Source: Alteromonas sp. IB21
GTDB taxonomy: Bacteria; Pseudomonadota; Gammaproteobacteria; Enterobacterales; Alteromonadaceae
DNA: 64,000 nt
NCBI RefSeq assembly: GCF_016405965.1
Contig: NZ_JAEFCD010000029.1
Location: forward strand, 1 to 64,000
Direction of reading: 5' to 3'
Shown: positions 18,744 through 27,511 of the stretch, one piece after another
Layout: every line of letters starts with the position of its first letter
How positions within the stretch are numbered: position 1 is the first letter of the stretch
Position numbers and translations under genes: made by a program
The notes under the pieces: generated by a model
What the model was told of the DNA's origin: nothing
What the model saw: only the letters and a program-made list of their open reading frames with translations
Database searches by the model: none

Positions 18744-19640
18744 TTAGACTGTGTAAAGCTCTTCTTCTACAACGTAACCCGGTGCGATAGCCAGATTGTC
18801 AGTATTGGCAAGGCTTTGCTGGTTTCTAAGCCAAAGTTGATATTCACCAGTACGTAAACTCGCGTGCTTAGTACAGTCAACATTCCAACGCCTTAACAAG
18901 TACCCTGCCATGGCCGCACGTACCTCTAAGGTAAGCACTCCTTCCTCCATCGCGTAATCAAGCTCTATTGCGGTAGGGTATTTTATATTTTTAGGATGGG
19001 GCACAATTTCGAGCGAGATAAGTCTTCCCCACTCTTTGTCGTTTTCGATACATTCATGTGCTTCTGGTTCAGCTTTCACTGTCACCTTGCTGAAGCGGGT
19101 TAAGACAAAGTCTCTAAAGCTCTGTGATTTTCTGTCGAACGCTCTAACATGCCACCGCTGACCATTATCGACAATACTATGCGGTACCAGTTCTCGCGCG
19201 CCGCTACCGCTAGATAATGACGTATAAATAACGCTAATCGCTTTGTTGTTAACAATAGCCTGCACTACTTTAGCCACCACAAAGATATCAGGCACGTTTA
19301 GCGAAGACGCACTTTCTACAGGGAAATTCACATCGCCAATAGCATCAAACCCGTCTGAGATGTCATTGGCAAGCTTTACCAAGGTGCGCTTTGCATCGTG
19401 CTCGAAAACCGGAACAAAGCTATCTGTTTGAAAGTAACGTTTTTCTCTTGGATCGTAAATTAAGTTATTAGGCGCAAGCTCTTTGTATAGCGTAAAGTCG
19501 CGTGAGCCTGCCGATAGCCCTACTTCGAAACGATTTATTAAGTCCTGTCGATGTATAGCCCCTTTAAACAATAGGCAGAAGTCGATATACGCCAGCCGTT
19601 GGCGTTGAGAAAAAGAAATGGTTTCTAACATGGTGCGCAC
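18744..19640 (-). CDS. WYL-domain transcriptional regulator, BrxR/CapW-like
   Basis: A 298-aa protein. The N-terminal winged helix reads SFSQRQRLAYIDFCLLFKG...RQDLINRFEV, typical of the BrxR/CapW group. A WYL ligand-sensing domain (about 125-205; ELVPHSIVDNGQRWHVRAFD) and a C-terminal WCX extension follow. In known cases these proteins repress BREX or CBASS defence operons and are thought to sense nucleic-acid or nucleotide signals. Here no defence operon is adjacent: the neighbours are a sensor kinase and a PEP-CTERM gene. Its target is unknown. Confidence 0.82.
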   Translation of the reverse strand: MRTMLETISFSQRQRLAYIDFCLLFKGAIHRQDLINRFEVGLSAGSRDFTLYKELAPNNLIYDPREKRYFQTDSFVPVFEHDAKRTLVKLANDISDGFDAIGDVNFPVESASSLNVPDIFVVAKVVQAIVNNKAISVIYTSLSSGSGARELVPHSIVDNGQRWHVRAFDRKSQSFRDFVLTRFSKVTVKAEPEAHECIENDKEWGRLISLEIVPHPKNIKYPTAIELDYAMEEGVLTLEVRAAMAGYLLRRWNVDCTKHASLRTGEYQLWLRNQQSLANTDNLAIAPGYVVEEELYTV

Positions 19641-19698
19641 TTATTGTATTTTTATTCAGTGTGGTTCATTTAAAGCCGCATGTAAATAGCAAAAGAGA

Positions 19699-19727
19699 TA
19701 AAAAAGCCCAGCACTTGGCTGGGCTTA
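19699..19727 (-). terminator. Terminator of the nuclease/cohesin-like operon
   Basis: AAGCCCAG / CTGGGCTT stem; on the minus strand it is followed by TTTTTTATC. Confidence 0.88.
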
Positions 19728-19749
19728 AACGTTTAGCATTTAAGGTTTA

Positions 19750-20340
19750 TTATTTCGCACGTTTACGAGCGAAAAACATACCGCCTAAAGCCAGAAGCGA
19801 TAGCGCAAAAGTACCTGGTGCAGGTACTTGAGCGATGGTGAAGTTTGTGCTCTCAACAATAATGCCATCTAGCGGGCTTCCACCTTGCGCCAACTCCGCA
19901 TTAACGGGTGATAAGTTAACCGAGCCAGCATTGAGCGCCAGTAAATTAAACGAAAACAGTTCGACAGAACTTTTACCATTTTGCGTAAAAACTGCACCTT
20001 CAAAAGAAGGATCAAACGCGGCAAAAAATGACTCAATCGAAACAATATTTAAAGTACTTTCGTTACTTCCATTAGTGCTTACCGCCGACTGCACACCTAA
20101 TGCTCCTAAATCCAAAATAGACGAAACATCAAGGCTTAAAAGTAAGCTATCGAAGTTGAAAAGTGCACTATAGCCATTGAAGTAAGTCTGCACGCCATTT
20201 AATGACAACCTTGAAGCACTCACCGTTGCAGTAATCGTTTCACCAACGTTATAAGTGTCTTTATCTGTGGTAATCGAAATTAGTGCTGCATTTGCATTGA
20301 AAGTAGCGGCAGCTATTAATAGTAAAAAGAATTTTTTCAT
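19750..20340 (-). CDS. PEP-CTERM protein with cohesin-like domain
   Basis: A 196-aa exported protein. Signal peptide (MKKFFLLLIAAATFNANA), then a beta-rich domain of about 145 residues that begins TDKDTYNVGETITATVSASR. It carries the cohesin-style FNFDSLLLSLDVSS segment. A PEP-CTERM-like tail follows: a VPAPG motif, a hydrophobic helix and an ARKRAK basic end, the signal for exosortase sorting to the envelope. The ATG at 20340 is chosen over the longer frame because it starts the signal peptide and has AGGAA upstream. It lies 16 bases after the stop of a secreted nuclease that ends in a dockerin-like domain, so the two are likely binding partners. Confidence 0.75.
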   Translation of the reverse strand: MKKFFLLLIAAATFNANAALISITTDKDTYNVGETITATVSASRLSLNGVQTYFNGYSALFNFDSLLLSLDVSSILDLGALGVQSAVSTNGSNESTLNIVSIESFFAAFDPSFEGAVFTQNGKSSVELFSFNLLALNAGSVNLSPVNAELAQGGSPLDGIIVESTNFTIAQVPAPGTFALSLLALGGMFFARKRAK

Positions 20341-20356
20341 TGTTATTTTCCTAAAA

Positions 20357-23300
20357 TTAAATTGCACAATTAGCGCGTGTACACATCGCCATTAATGCTT
20401 GAATATCAAAGAAATTAATTTGGCCGTCGCCGTTAAAATCGTAGGTTTCACCCGTCGCTTGCCCTTGCAAAAACAGTTGATAAAAGGCCATGATATCGTT
20501 GTAATCTACATCGTTATCACCATCAAAATCTCCAACTGTGACTTCTTCTGGGAAGTTGAGTACTACCACAACTGGGTCATGATCTGATGAACGATATGCA
20601 TCAGCGCCATAATAGCTAGAAAGCTGAGTTTCTGATTTAAATTCAACGTTATAGTCGAATACACGAGGTTCGTCGGCATTGATGTGCCATACCGTTGCAT
20701 CGACCACATATTCAGTTAACGATGGGCTTGATAAAGCGTGGTCGAGATAACCCATTTCGCCACCGAAGCTATACGAATAAGCATTATCGCCATCAAAGAA
20801 GTTAACCAAGTTGCTGTAGCCAGCCTCTTCAAGCGCAAGGATAGGTTCTTCTTTTGCATAAGCATTCAAGTCACCCATAACGATAACGCGGTCAGACAAG
20901 ACGTCGCCGTTTTGCTCAACAAGTGAAATTAGACCTTGTGCTGCTTGAGTACGCAGTTCATTCCAGCAGCCCTGGCCGTCACCTAAATCGGCATCATTGC
21001 CTGTAGCATCACCACAGCTTTTTGACTTAAAGTGGTTTATCGCTAACGTAAAGGCTTCACCATTGCTGTTTACACTAAAGCTTTGTAACAGCGGCTGACG
21101 GTTACCATAGTCAAAGGGTGCTTCAGACGAAGTAACAGGGTTACCCTGAAGTGAAACTACCGCTGGCTTGTAGATAATACCCACGGCAATTTCATCACCA
21201 CCTAGTTGCGACTCTAAAGCAACATAGCTGTACTCATCGCTGCCTAGTTCAGCGTTAACGCTGTCAACTAATGTCGCAATTGCAGAATCGCTGCTATAGC
21301 CATCGTTTTCAATTTCAACAAGGCCAAGTACATCCGCGTTCATTGCTACGATAGCAGCAATGGTTTTTGCTTTCTGACGTTCGAACTCAGCAACTGAATC
21401 TGCGCCGCGCGAGGTCGGGAAGTCTGGACCATTGAAGTAGTTAAGCACGTTGAAGCTAGCCACTTTTACATCACCAATAGCGTTTAGCTGTGGTGCAGCA
21501 ATCCGAGGGTTAGTGCGCACAGTTTGGATATCACCAACAGGGATAAGGTTGTAAGCACCAAATGCGTAATGTAATACACCTTCAAGAGCTTCTACACTGT
21601 CACCCAAACGCAGCGGGTTGTTATGCGATAGGCCACCAACAGGGAAAGGGATACCATCCAAATTCTGTGATGTTGCTCCGTCCTCAACCAATAAAGTGTT
21701 TCGCGCGTTAGTTTCCGCTAACGCCAACGCTTCTTCTGAACCCGCTACAAATTGGTTTGTAGGGATCATTAAGCGTTCTGAAGACACGTTGAACTGACCA
21801 TAGCGCCCAAGATTATAGATATCAGACACTTTAAGGGTTTGCTCAAAGCTTATTTGCATGCCCTCAAACGCTTCTAAATTGGTATCTGAAGAGAATGGCA
21901 TAGTAATCGACGTGTAGAGCACACTCTCAGCTGCGCCAGTCACCTCTACATCCGCAGACAAAGCTAGTTGAGTTACACCAAAGCGCTCACCTACAGTAAC
22001 TTGTAAACGCACCGCATCGCCCGCTACTGGTAGGCTAAATGAACCTGCGTAAACAAACACACCTTCAGATGTTGCCGTATTACCGTCTGAATCACTCGCT
22101 TCTTCCTGAACGAAGAAACCGCTCATGGCAGGCACAACTTTAGTTACTACTGCTTCAACAATCACATCCGTGCCGGCCAGCGCTGATTCCTCACCGTCGC
22201 CTTGGATCGCACTGATAAGCACAACTTCAGCAATAGGGTCGGTCGGGTCGGTGGGTTCTGTCGGGTCAGTCGGATCCGTTGGTCCGCTTACTGAACCGTT
22301 ATGGCCACCAAAGTTACTAAGTGTATCTTTTGGAAAGCTATCCCATTCATCAGTGGTGAAAGCAGGGTTACGATTAGGATTTCCGCCTGTCACTGAACTC
22401 TTACGCACTAGCGTAACGTCTTTACCCCAGTCAGTATCAACCCCATAAGTACCCAATGCATCTACAACTTGCCCGTTGTATACCAGCTCAACGTAATCGT
22501 CGCCGTTAAAGTTCATTACGAAACTGCTGATTGTAGAACCAGCTGTAAGCAATGCATCAGCTTGTGCGTGTGCGAACGTTGCTACGCCGCCGGCAGGAAT
22601 TTCACCTTCAAGTGCTAGCACTTTGCGGTCGGCATCGGCAGTATCACCGTTTGAAAGTAAAACTAACTCATAACCAGACAAGCTCACAGGTTGAGTCGAG
22701 CTATTGAAAAGTTCTATCGCTTTGTTAAAGCCGCCACCCTCAATATACTCTGATATGTAAACGCTATTGGTTGACGACCCAGCATCACCACCAGTGTCTC
22801 CTCCGGTATCTCCGCCAGCATCTCCTCCGGTATCACCGCCAGTATCGCCACCAGTGTCACCACCCGAGTCTCCGCCTGTGCCATCGCAGCTTTCGTTGAA
22901 GATAAGCGAGGCCAGTTCAGGCTTGTCAATAAACGGATTTCGATTACCTTGGAATTCATAAACACGTTCATTACGGCGACGTTCGAATTCATCTACTGGG
23001 TCGCTTTCATGCCACTGAAGCAACACACAAAGTTTGCCGAAGGCAGCTTCGTCAGTAGTGGTTAAGCGATTCAGCAAGACTAGATCTTCTTCAGTGTCGC
23101 CAGCGGTATTGCCGTCATAACGCACATCCATGTAAAGCATAGAGCGCGCAACGTCACCTTTTACCGCGTCACGTGGTTCAAACGAGTCACTGTCTACGCG
23201 GTTTGCTGGCGCTTCATTAAGTTCGTTATCGCTGAAGTCAAAATCTAGATTCCCGCGTGAGCTGTTAACTGAAATGTCAGTAGGACGTAAGTGCAGGATG

Positions 23301-24364
23301 TCGCTATAAGCCGTTAAACTTGTGCTTGAGAAGCCATGACTTTTCGCCCATACGTGCTCGCGGTTCCAGTTGTCTTGGTTCGTACTTTGACTACCGCTAC
23401 CGTTGGTAAATTTATCTTGTGATACGCCCTTGTAAAACAGGATGACGTTATCGGTATTGGCAGGGTCTTCATCGGTATAAGTTAACGCTGTCCATACTTC
23501 AGAGTATGACAACGTACGATGTCCGTTCTCAATGATTGCGTGCGTTGTTTCTTTTAATGTTTGCGCGCTTTCACCATTGGCAATGTTCGTATCGAGCGTG
23601 GCGTAATAGTCTGAAGCAACAAAGTCGCTCGCTAAGTTGATGGCTTCAAGATCTGGACAGTTAAAACAGGTTCCGCTTAAGAAAAGAAGTTCACCAGAAG
23701 GTTCTCCGCCCTCGTCAGGTGTATCGCCGCCGTCTGTCGCCCCAGACGAGCTAACTGAAATGCTTTCAAGGTTGAGATACTCGGTTCCTGCGTTGTTTGC
23801 CATAGCAACTTTAAGAACAAGGCTGTTCCCGCTGCCAATAGCAGCCGAAACGTTGCCGTTCTCAAAATCGTCTTCTACTGTGTGGTCACTACCAGCGATA
23901 GGCGCAATAAGTTCAAACGCCCCACCGTCGATGGAATAGAAAACGTCAATATAGTCAGCCTCCTCCATGGTACCGCTTTTAGATAACAAAGCGTCGATAG
24001 TAATATCACTCTGACCGGTTATGTCTATAGACTCACTCAACCAAACCACGTCGCCATCTACATCACGGGCTTGCATCGCGCCATTTGCGACGCGAAACCA
24101 ATCTGACGTTGCAGTTAATTCACCAGTGGAAACATCGATTGACCAGCGACTTACCCCTTCAATAGTGACGTTAGTTCCAATTTCGATGGGGCCCGTCGCG
24201 CCCTTGCCCTGCAGTTCACTGGCTTCGAAGTCTTCTAGCCATAATGTGTCTGCTGTTGCATTAAATGAAACCGCTCCTAATGACAGCGCACCTGATAGTA
24301 GTGCGTTAACTAACTTCGCCGATGTCCTCAGCTTATACTTTTGTGTGTTACCCTCATTAATCAT
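20357..24364 (-). CDS. Giant secreted double nuclease (endonuclease I + EEP) with lamin-tail and dockerin-like domains
   Basis: A 1335-aa secreted protein, related to ExeM/NucH extracellular nucleases. In order: a twin-basic signal region and hydrophobic segment ending FNATA; an N-terminal beta-sandwich; an endonuclease I domain (NWNREHVWAKSHGF, DILHLRPTDISVNSSRGN); Gly-Asp-Thr repeats; a lamin-tail domain (SVYISEYIEGGGFNKAIELF); a Pro-Thr-Asp linker; an OB-fold; an EEP nuclease (KVASFNVLNYFNG, VEIENDGY, HFKSKSCG, MGDLNAYA, YLDHALSS, SSDHDPVV). The tail (about 1275-1335) has two calcium loops, DFDGDNDVDYND and DFNGDGQINFFD, 30 residues apart, as in type I dockerins. The start at 24364 has GGAAAG upstream and gives a sensible signal peptide. 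Likely role: degradation of extracellular DNA for phosphate, nitrogen or biofilm dispersal. Confidence 0.88.
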   Translation of the reverse strand: MINEGNTQKYKLRTSAKLVNALLSGALSLGAVSFNATADTLWLEDFEASELQGKGATGPIEIGTNVTIEGVSRWSIDVSTGELTATSDWFRVANGAMQARDVDGDVVWLSESIDITGQSDITIDALLSKSGTMEEADYIDVFYSIDGGAFELIAPIAGSDHTVEDDFENGNVSAAIGSGNSLVLKVAMANNAGTEYLNLESISVSSSGATDGGDTPDEGGEPSGELLFLSGTCFNCPDLEAINLASDFVASDYYATLDTNIANGESAQTLKETTHAIIENGHRTLSYSEVWTALTYTDEDPANTDNVILFYKGVSQDKFTNGSGSQSTNQDNWNREHVWAKSHGFSSTSLTAYSDILHLRPTDISVNSSRGNLDFDFSDNELNEAPANRVDSDSFEPRDAVKGDVARSMLYMDVRYDGNTAGDTEEDLVLLNRLTTTDEAAFGKLCVLLQWHESDPVDEFERRRNERVYEFQGNRNPFIDKPELASLIFNESCDGTGGDSGGDTGGDTGGDTGGDAGGDTGGDTGGDAGSSTNSVYISEYIEGGGFNKAIELFNSSTQPVSLSGYELVLLSNGDTADADRKVLALEGEIPAGGVATFAHAQADALLTAGSTISSFVMNFNGDDYVELVYNGQVVDALGTYGVDTDWGKDVTLVRKSSVTGGNPNRNPAFTTDEWDSFPKDTLSNFGGHNGSVSGPTDPTDPTEPTDPTDPIAEVVLISAIQGDGEESALAGTDVIVEAVVTKVVPAMSGFFVQEEASDSDGNTATSEGVFVYAGSFSLPVAGDAVRLQVTVGERFGVTQLALSADVEVTGAAESVLYTSITMPFSSDTNLEAFEGMQISFEQTLKVSDIYNLGRYGQFNVSSERLMIPTNQFVAGSEEALALAETNARNTLLVEDGATSQNLDGIPFPVGGLSHNNPLRLGDSVEALEGVLHYAFGAYNLIPVGDIQTVRTNPRIAAPQLNAIGDVKVASFNVLNYFNGPDFPTSRGADSVAEFERQKAKTIAAIVAMNADVLGLVEIENDGYSSDSAIATLVDSVNAELGSDEYSYVALESQLGGDEIAVGIIYKPAVVSLQGNPVTSSEAPFDYGNRQPLLQSFSVNSNGEAFTLAINHFKSKSCGDATGNDADLGDGQGCWNELRTQAAQGLISLVEQNGDVLSDRVIVMGDLNAYAKEEPILALEEAGYSNLVNFFDGDNAYSYSFGGEMGYLDHALSSPSLTEYVVDATVWHINADEPRVFDYNVEFKSETQLSSYYGADAYRSSDHDPVVVVLNFPEEVTVGDFDGDNDVDYNDIMAFYQLFLQGQATGETYDFNGDGQINFFDIQALMAMCTRANCAI

Positions 24365-24701
24365 TTTTGCTTTCCGCTTTTTTGTATAAGGAAGGTATAA
24401 ATTCTTATACATGGGTATACGCAGCAAGCACTTAATGAAAATAATAATAGAAACGTCACACACCAATAGAATCAGCAACTTACAGGCTTAAAATAAGTTT
24501 ATTTATTGGTTAACTCTACTGAACTTCAGGACAGGGAAAGCTGATTTGTCACAAACCTGAATTGTTACCGTTATGACACACTTTGATGACGCTTAACGGT
24601 GCAGGCTTTAGTTTTATGCACAAAAAAAGAGCGCTTAATAGCGCCCTTCACCGTCACGTAGAAGTGAATAACGCGAAGACATATCGCGCTCGTTACTCGC
24701 T
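24365..24701. other. Intergenic region
   Basis: 337 bases containing the upstream region of the nuclease and the aminopeptidase terminator at 24622-24648. Nothing else is evident. Confidence 0.4.
24622..24648 (-). terminator. Terminator of the M1 aminopeptidase gene
   Basis: GGCGCTATTAAGCGCT hairpin followed on the minus strand by a seven-base T-run. Confidence 0.85.
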
Positions 24702-27338
24702 TTACTGACTATTTAGGAAGCGGTCAAAATCATCTTGAAACGCCGTTTTCAGTCTCATGCATTGCTTAGATTCATCTTGCATGATCTCAACACCTCGCGA
24801 CATTCCTTGATATTTATTGCTTATTTTACCGTAGAAGTTGTTCGCCAATTCTAGGTTCTCACTAGAACAAGTTGTTGAAACAAACTCTGGCATGCGGCTT
24901 ACGTGATAGTCAGGCATTTTCTTAATAAGCGCTTCATGATTCCTATCCAGCCATTCGTACAATAATGAATGGTCGTCTAGGTTACGGGCTACACTAACGA
25001 CCATGTACATGGTATTCGCAGGCGTAATATCTTCGGTTAGCGCTAAATCTAACATTTTAAAAACACTGGTTTTATCTTTAAAGTGCATGGAATAGATCAA
25101 GGTGCTCTTCACGTTAGGCAGCTGAGCTTTTTTAAACGCGTCAACAATCGCGTTAAACCATTTACTCTGCTCACCGTCTTTAGTGTTTTTTGTCGCTATT
25201 TCGATTGCAGTACCTGCAATACCTGAGGGTACGCTTGTGGTGTCGTTAAGATACTGGTTGGCTAAATCAACGCTCTGCTCTACCAGTGCTTGGCTATTAG
25301 CATGTGTACCGAGCAAGTCATAGAGTTCATTGCGCAGGCGAATTATATCAGCGCTGTCTTGCTCACTTTGCGTAAGCGTAAGCGCATTTAATAGCGGCAT
25401 ATAACTTTTGTTTAAAAGCGCAGTGTAAGCCTCTTGATTGCGGTCATTGACTAAGTAATCAAAATCTTTCAATACGCCAACCGCCGCGCGAATTACCGCT
25501 GGGTCGTCGTCTTTGGCCAAAGTATTCAGCACTTTCATGACGCTATCCACGCCGATTTCATTAGCATTTAATAGCGCTTGATAGTTATAAAGCAGGTTTT
25601 TCTTCTCACGCTTATTGAGGACATCAGTGTTATCAAGCAAGGCGCTAAGTTGACTGGGCTCTATCGACCAACGGAAATACCCGGTGGCATTATCATTAGG
25701 AAATACCCAGTCAGCTTCAGCTATCTTAGGCAACATGGTGGTCTCTTTATCAATAAAGACAACTTCGTTAAGCATTTTCCCCTTCAACTGATAAGTGAGT
25801 TTAAGTGGAATAGCCCACGTTTGGTCTTCCACCGTTGCGCCAGCTAAATGAAAACGAGATTGGGTTATTTTACCCTCTTTTGATATGTGAATGAGTGGGT
25901 AACCAGGCTGCTCTAAGTACGCTTTCATCATGGCACTTAAGTTAAAGTCTGATACGCTATCAAGCGCTTTCCACAAGTCATCGGCCACCGTGTTGCCCCA
26001 GGCATGAGTGTTCATGTAATTCTGAACCCCTTCACGGAATTTCTCTGTACCAATCAGCGATTCTATCATCTGCAAAATTGACTCGCCCTTAGAGTAGTTA
26101 AGGCCAAGCCCATCCATTACATCAGGCTGACTTTTCACGACCTTTTTTACAGGTTTAACCGTAGGGCTAGCATCCGCTGTAAATGCCCCCTCTTGAACGA
26201 TGCGATCGGCGTAGTTCAGTTCTGGATAAAGGGTTTTCATCGTATGGCTCGCCGCCCACGAAGCGAATGCTTCGTTCAACCATAAATCATCCCACCATGC
26301 CATGGTAACCAAGTTGCCAAACCATTGGTGAGCAAGCTCATGGGCGATCACATTTAATGGCCGTGAACGCTCCGTCACACTTGGGTTATCCTCAAGCAGC
26401 AGTAAGCTGTCTCTGTACGTGATTAGCCCCACATTTTCCATTGCGCCATGGGTAAAGTTAGGAACAGCCACAAAGTCCATTTTTTTGTACGGATACTTTA
26501 TGCCAAAGAAGTCTTCCAGCGAGGCTAGGATTTCAGGCGTATGCTTAACAACAAATTTTGTCTTGTCAGCATAGCCTTTAGGCACATAAATTTTTCCAGG
26601 TACCGATAGCCCTGTCATCTCCGAGCTATCAAACGGGCCTACTGTATAAGCTATCAGGTAGGTGGGCATAGGCTTTGTTCTTTCGAACACTACAGTTTTT
26701 ATGCCGTTTTCAACCGTGATTTCTTCAACAGGTGTGTTCCCTACTATCTCCTGATGGGCGGGCGAACTAATCGTCATCTGATAGGGAATTTTGAAGTTCG
26801 GTTCGTCAAAGCTTGGAAAAGCTTTACGAGCGTGCATGTCTTCAAACTGCGTGAAAATATAGTTGGTATCTTCAAAGCGTGACAAATACATTCCGTCAGA
26901 AGACGTGTTTACCTTACCCTCAAAGCTTATCTCTAACTGATAGTTACCCGGCGCAACCTCGCTCTGCGCTTCTCCCCAATTTATATCGTAATCGCCAATA
27001 GACACAGAGAGCGGGATAATGGTTTCACCTGACACTAAGCGCGCCGAATTTACAGTGAGATCCTGCTGATAGAAACCAATTTTATTCGTTGTTTTTTTTA
27101 CGGTGACATCAATTGTTGTGGTCCCTGTATAGGCAGGGTTGTCAGGGTCGATGTTAAGATGGATTCGTTGGAACGTCGGCGCCACTTGCGAAGGTAAGCG
27201 ATATTCAACATCCGCTAGCGTCTTTTTCAATGGCGCTACAGCGGAAGAAACCGAAGTTTCTTGCGCTGTGACCGTTGGCGCAGATAGAGAAGCAAACGCA
27301 CAGGCTACAGCCACAGCCAGTTTTGTAAATCGTTTCAT
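24702..27338 (-). CDS. Exported M1-family zinc aminopeptidase
   Basis: An 878-aa metallopeptidase that removes N-terminal residues from peptides. It has a cleavable signal peptide (ending about residue 25, PTVTAQE), so it acts in the periplasm or outside, unlike cytosolic PepN. The exopeptidase motif is GAMENVGLI, and the zinc site is H333ELAH337 with the third ligand Glu356 in WLNEAF. A C-terminal helical domain of the ERAP1-C type follows. It is monocistronic, with a terminator after it. Given the secreted nuclease nearby, it fits a scavenging lifestyle (inference). Confidence 0.93.
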   Translation of the reverse strand: MKRFTKLAVAVACAFASLSAPTVTAQETSVSSAVAPLKKTLADVEYRLPSQVAPTFQRIHLNIDPDNPAYTGTTTIDVTVKKTTNKIGFYQQDLTVNSARLVSGETIIPLSVSIGDYDINWGEAQSEVAPGNYQLEISFEGKVNTSSDGMYLSRFEDTNYIFTQFEDMHARKAFPSFDEPNFKIPYQMTISSPAHQEIVGNTPVEEITVENGIKTVVFERTKPMPTYLIAYTVGPFDSSEMTGLSVPGKIYVPKGYADKTKFVVKHTPEILASLEDFFGIKYPYKKMDFVAVPNFTHGAMENVGLITYRDSLLLLEDNPSVTERSRPLNVIAHELAHQWFGNLVTMAWWDDLWLNEAFASWAASHTMKTLYPELNYADRIVQEGAFTADASPTVKPVKKVVKSQPDVMDGLGLNYSKGESILQMIESLIGTEKFREGVQNYMNTHAWGNTVADDLWKALDSVSDFNLSAMMKAYLEQPGYPLIHISKEGKITQSRFHLAGATVEDQTWAIPLKLTYQLKGKMLNEVVFIDKETTMLPKIAEADWVFPNDNATGYFRWSIEPSQLSALLDNTDVLNKREKKNLLYNYQALLNANEIGVDSVMKVLNTLAKDDDPAVIRAAVGVLKDFDYLVNDRNQEAYTALLNKSYMPLLNALTLTQSEQDSADIIRLRNELYDLLGTHANSQALVEQSVDLANQYLNDTTSVPSGIAGTAIEIATKNTKDGEQSKWFNAIVDAFKKAQLPNVKSTLIYSMHFKDKTSVFKMLDLALTEDITPANTMYMVVSVARNLDDHSLLYEWLDRNHEALIKKMPDYHVSRMPEFVSTTCSSENLELANNFYGKISNKYQGMSRGVEIMQDESKQCMRLKTAFQDDFDRFLNSQ

Positions 27339-27398
27339 TATGTTTTATCCGTGTTAAGGGAAAGTCCCTATATTTGTACACAGATAAGGATAATGATG

Positions 27399-27431
27399 AT
27401 AAAAGGCCTTATCAATCGAAAGGCCTTTTGG
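27399..27431 (-). terminator. Terminator of the chemoreceptor gene
   Basis: AAAAGGCCTT / AAGGCCTTTT inverted repeat with T-run on the minus strand, past the stop of the gene at 27512. Confidence 0.85.
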
Positions 27432-27511
27432 CGCAACGTGAAATTGTTACCATTAGTGTCAGCCGCATAAATTGTGGCACTCGTCGTACAATTCCAGGCG
27501 TAGGTTAACGT

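Noticed and set aside
22230..22880. Short direct repeats as a possible CRISPR array
   Set aside because: The repeats are codon-phased parts of linker regions (PTDPTDP, GGDTGGD) with no unique spacers. No CRISPR array was seen anywhere.
22767..22961. Plus-strand frame rich in PPVSPP repeats
   Set aside because: It is the complement of the Gly-Asp-Thr repeat linker inside the nuclease gene on the minus strand.
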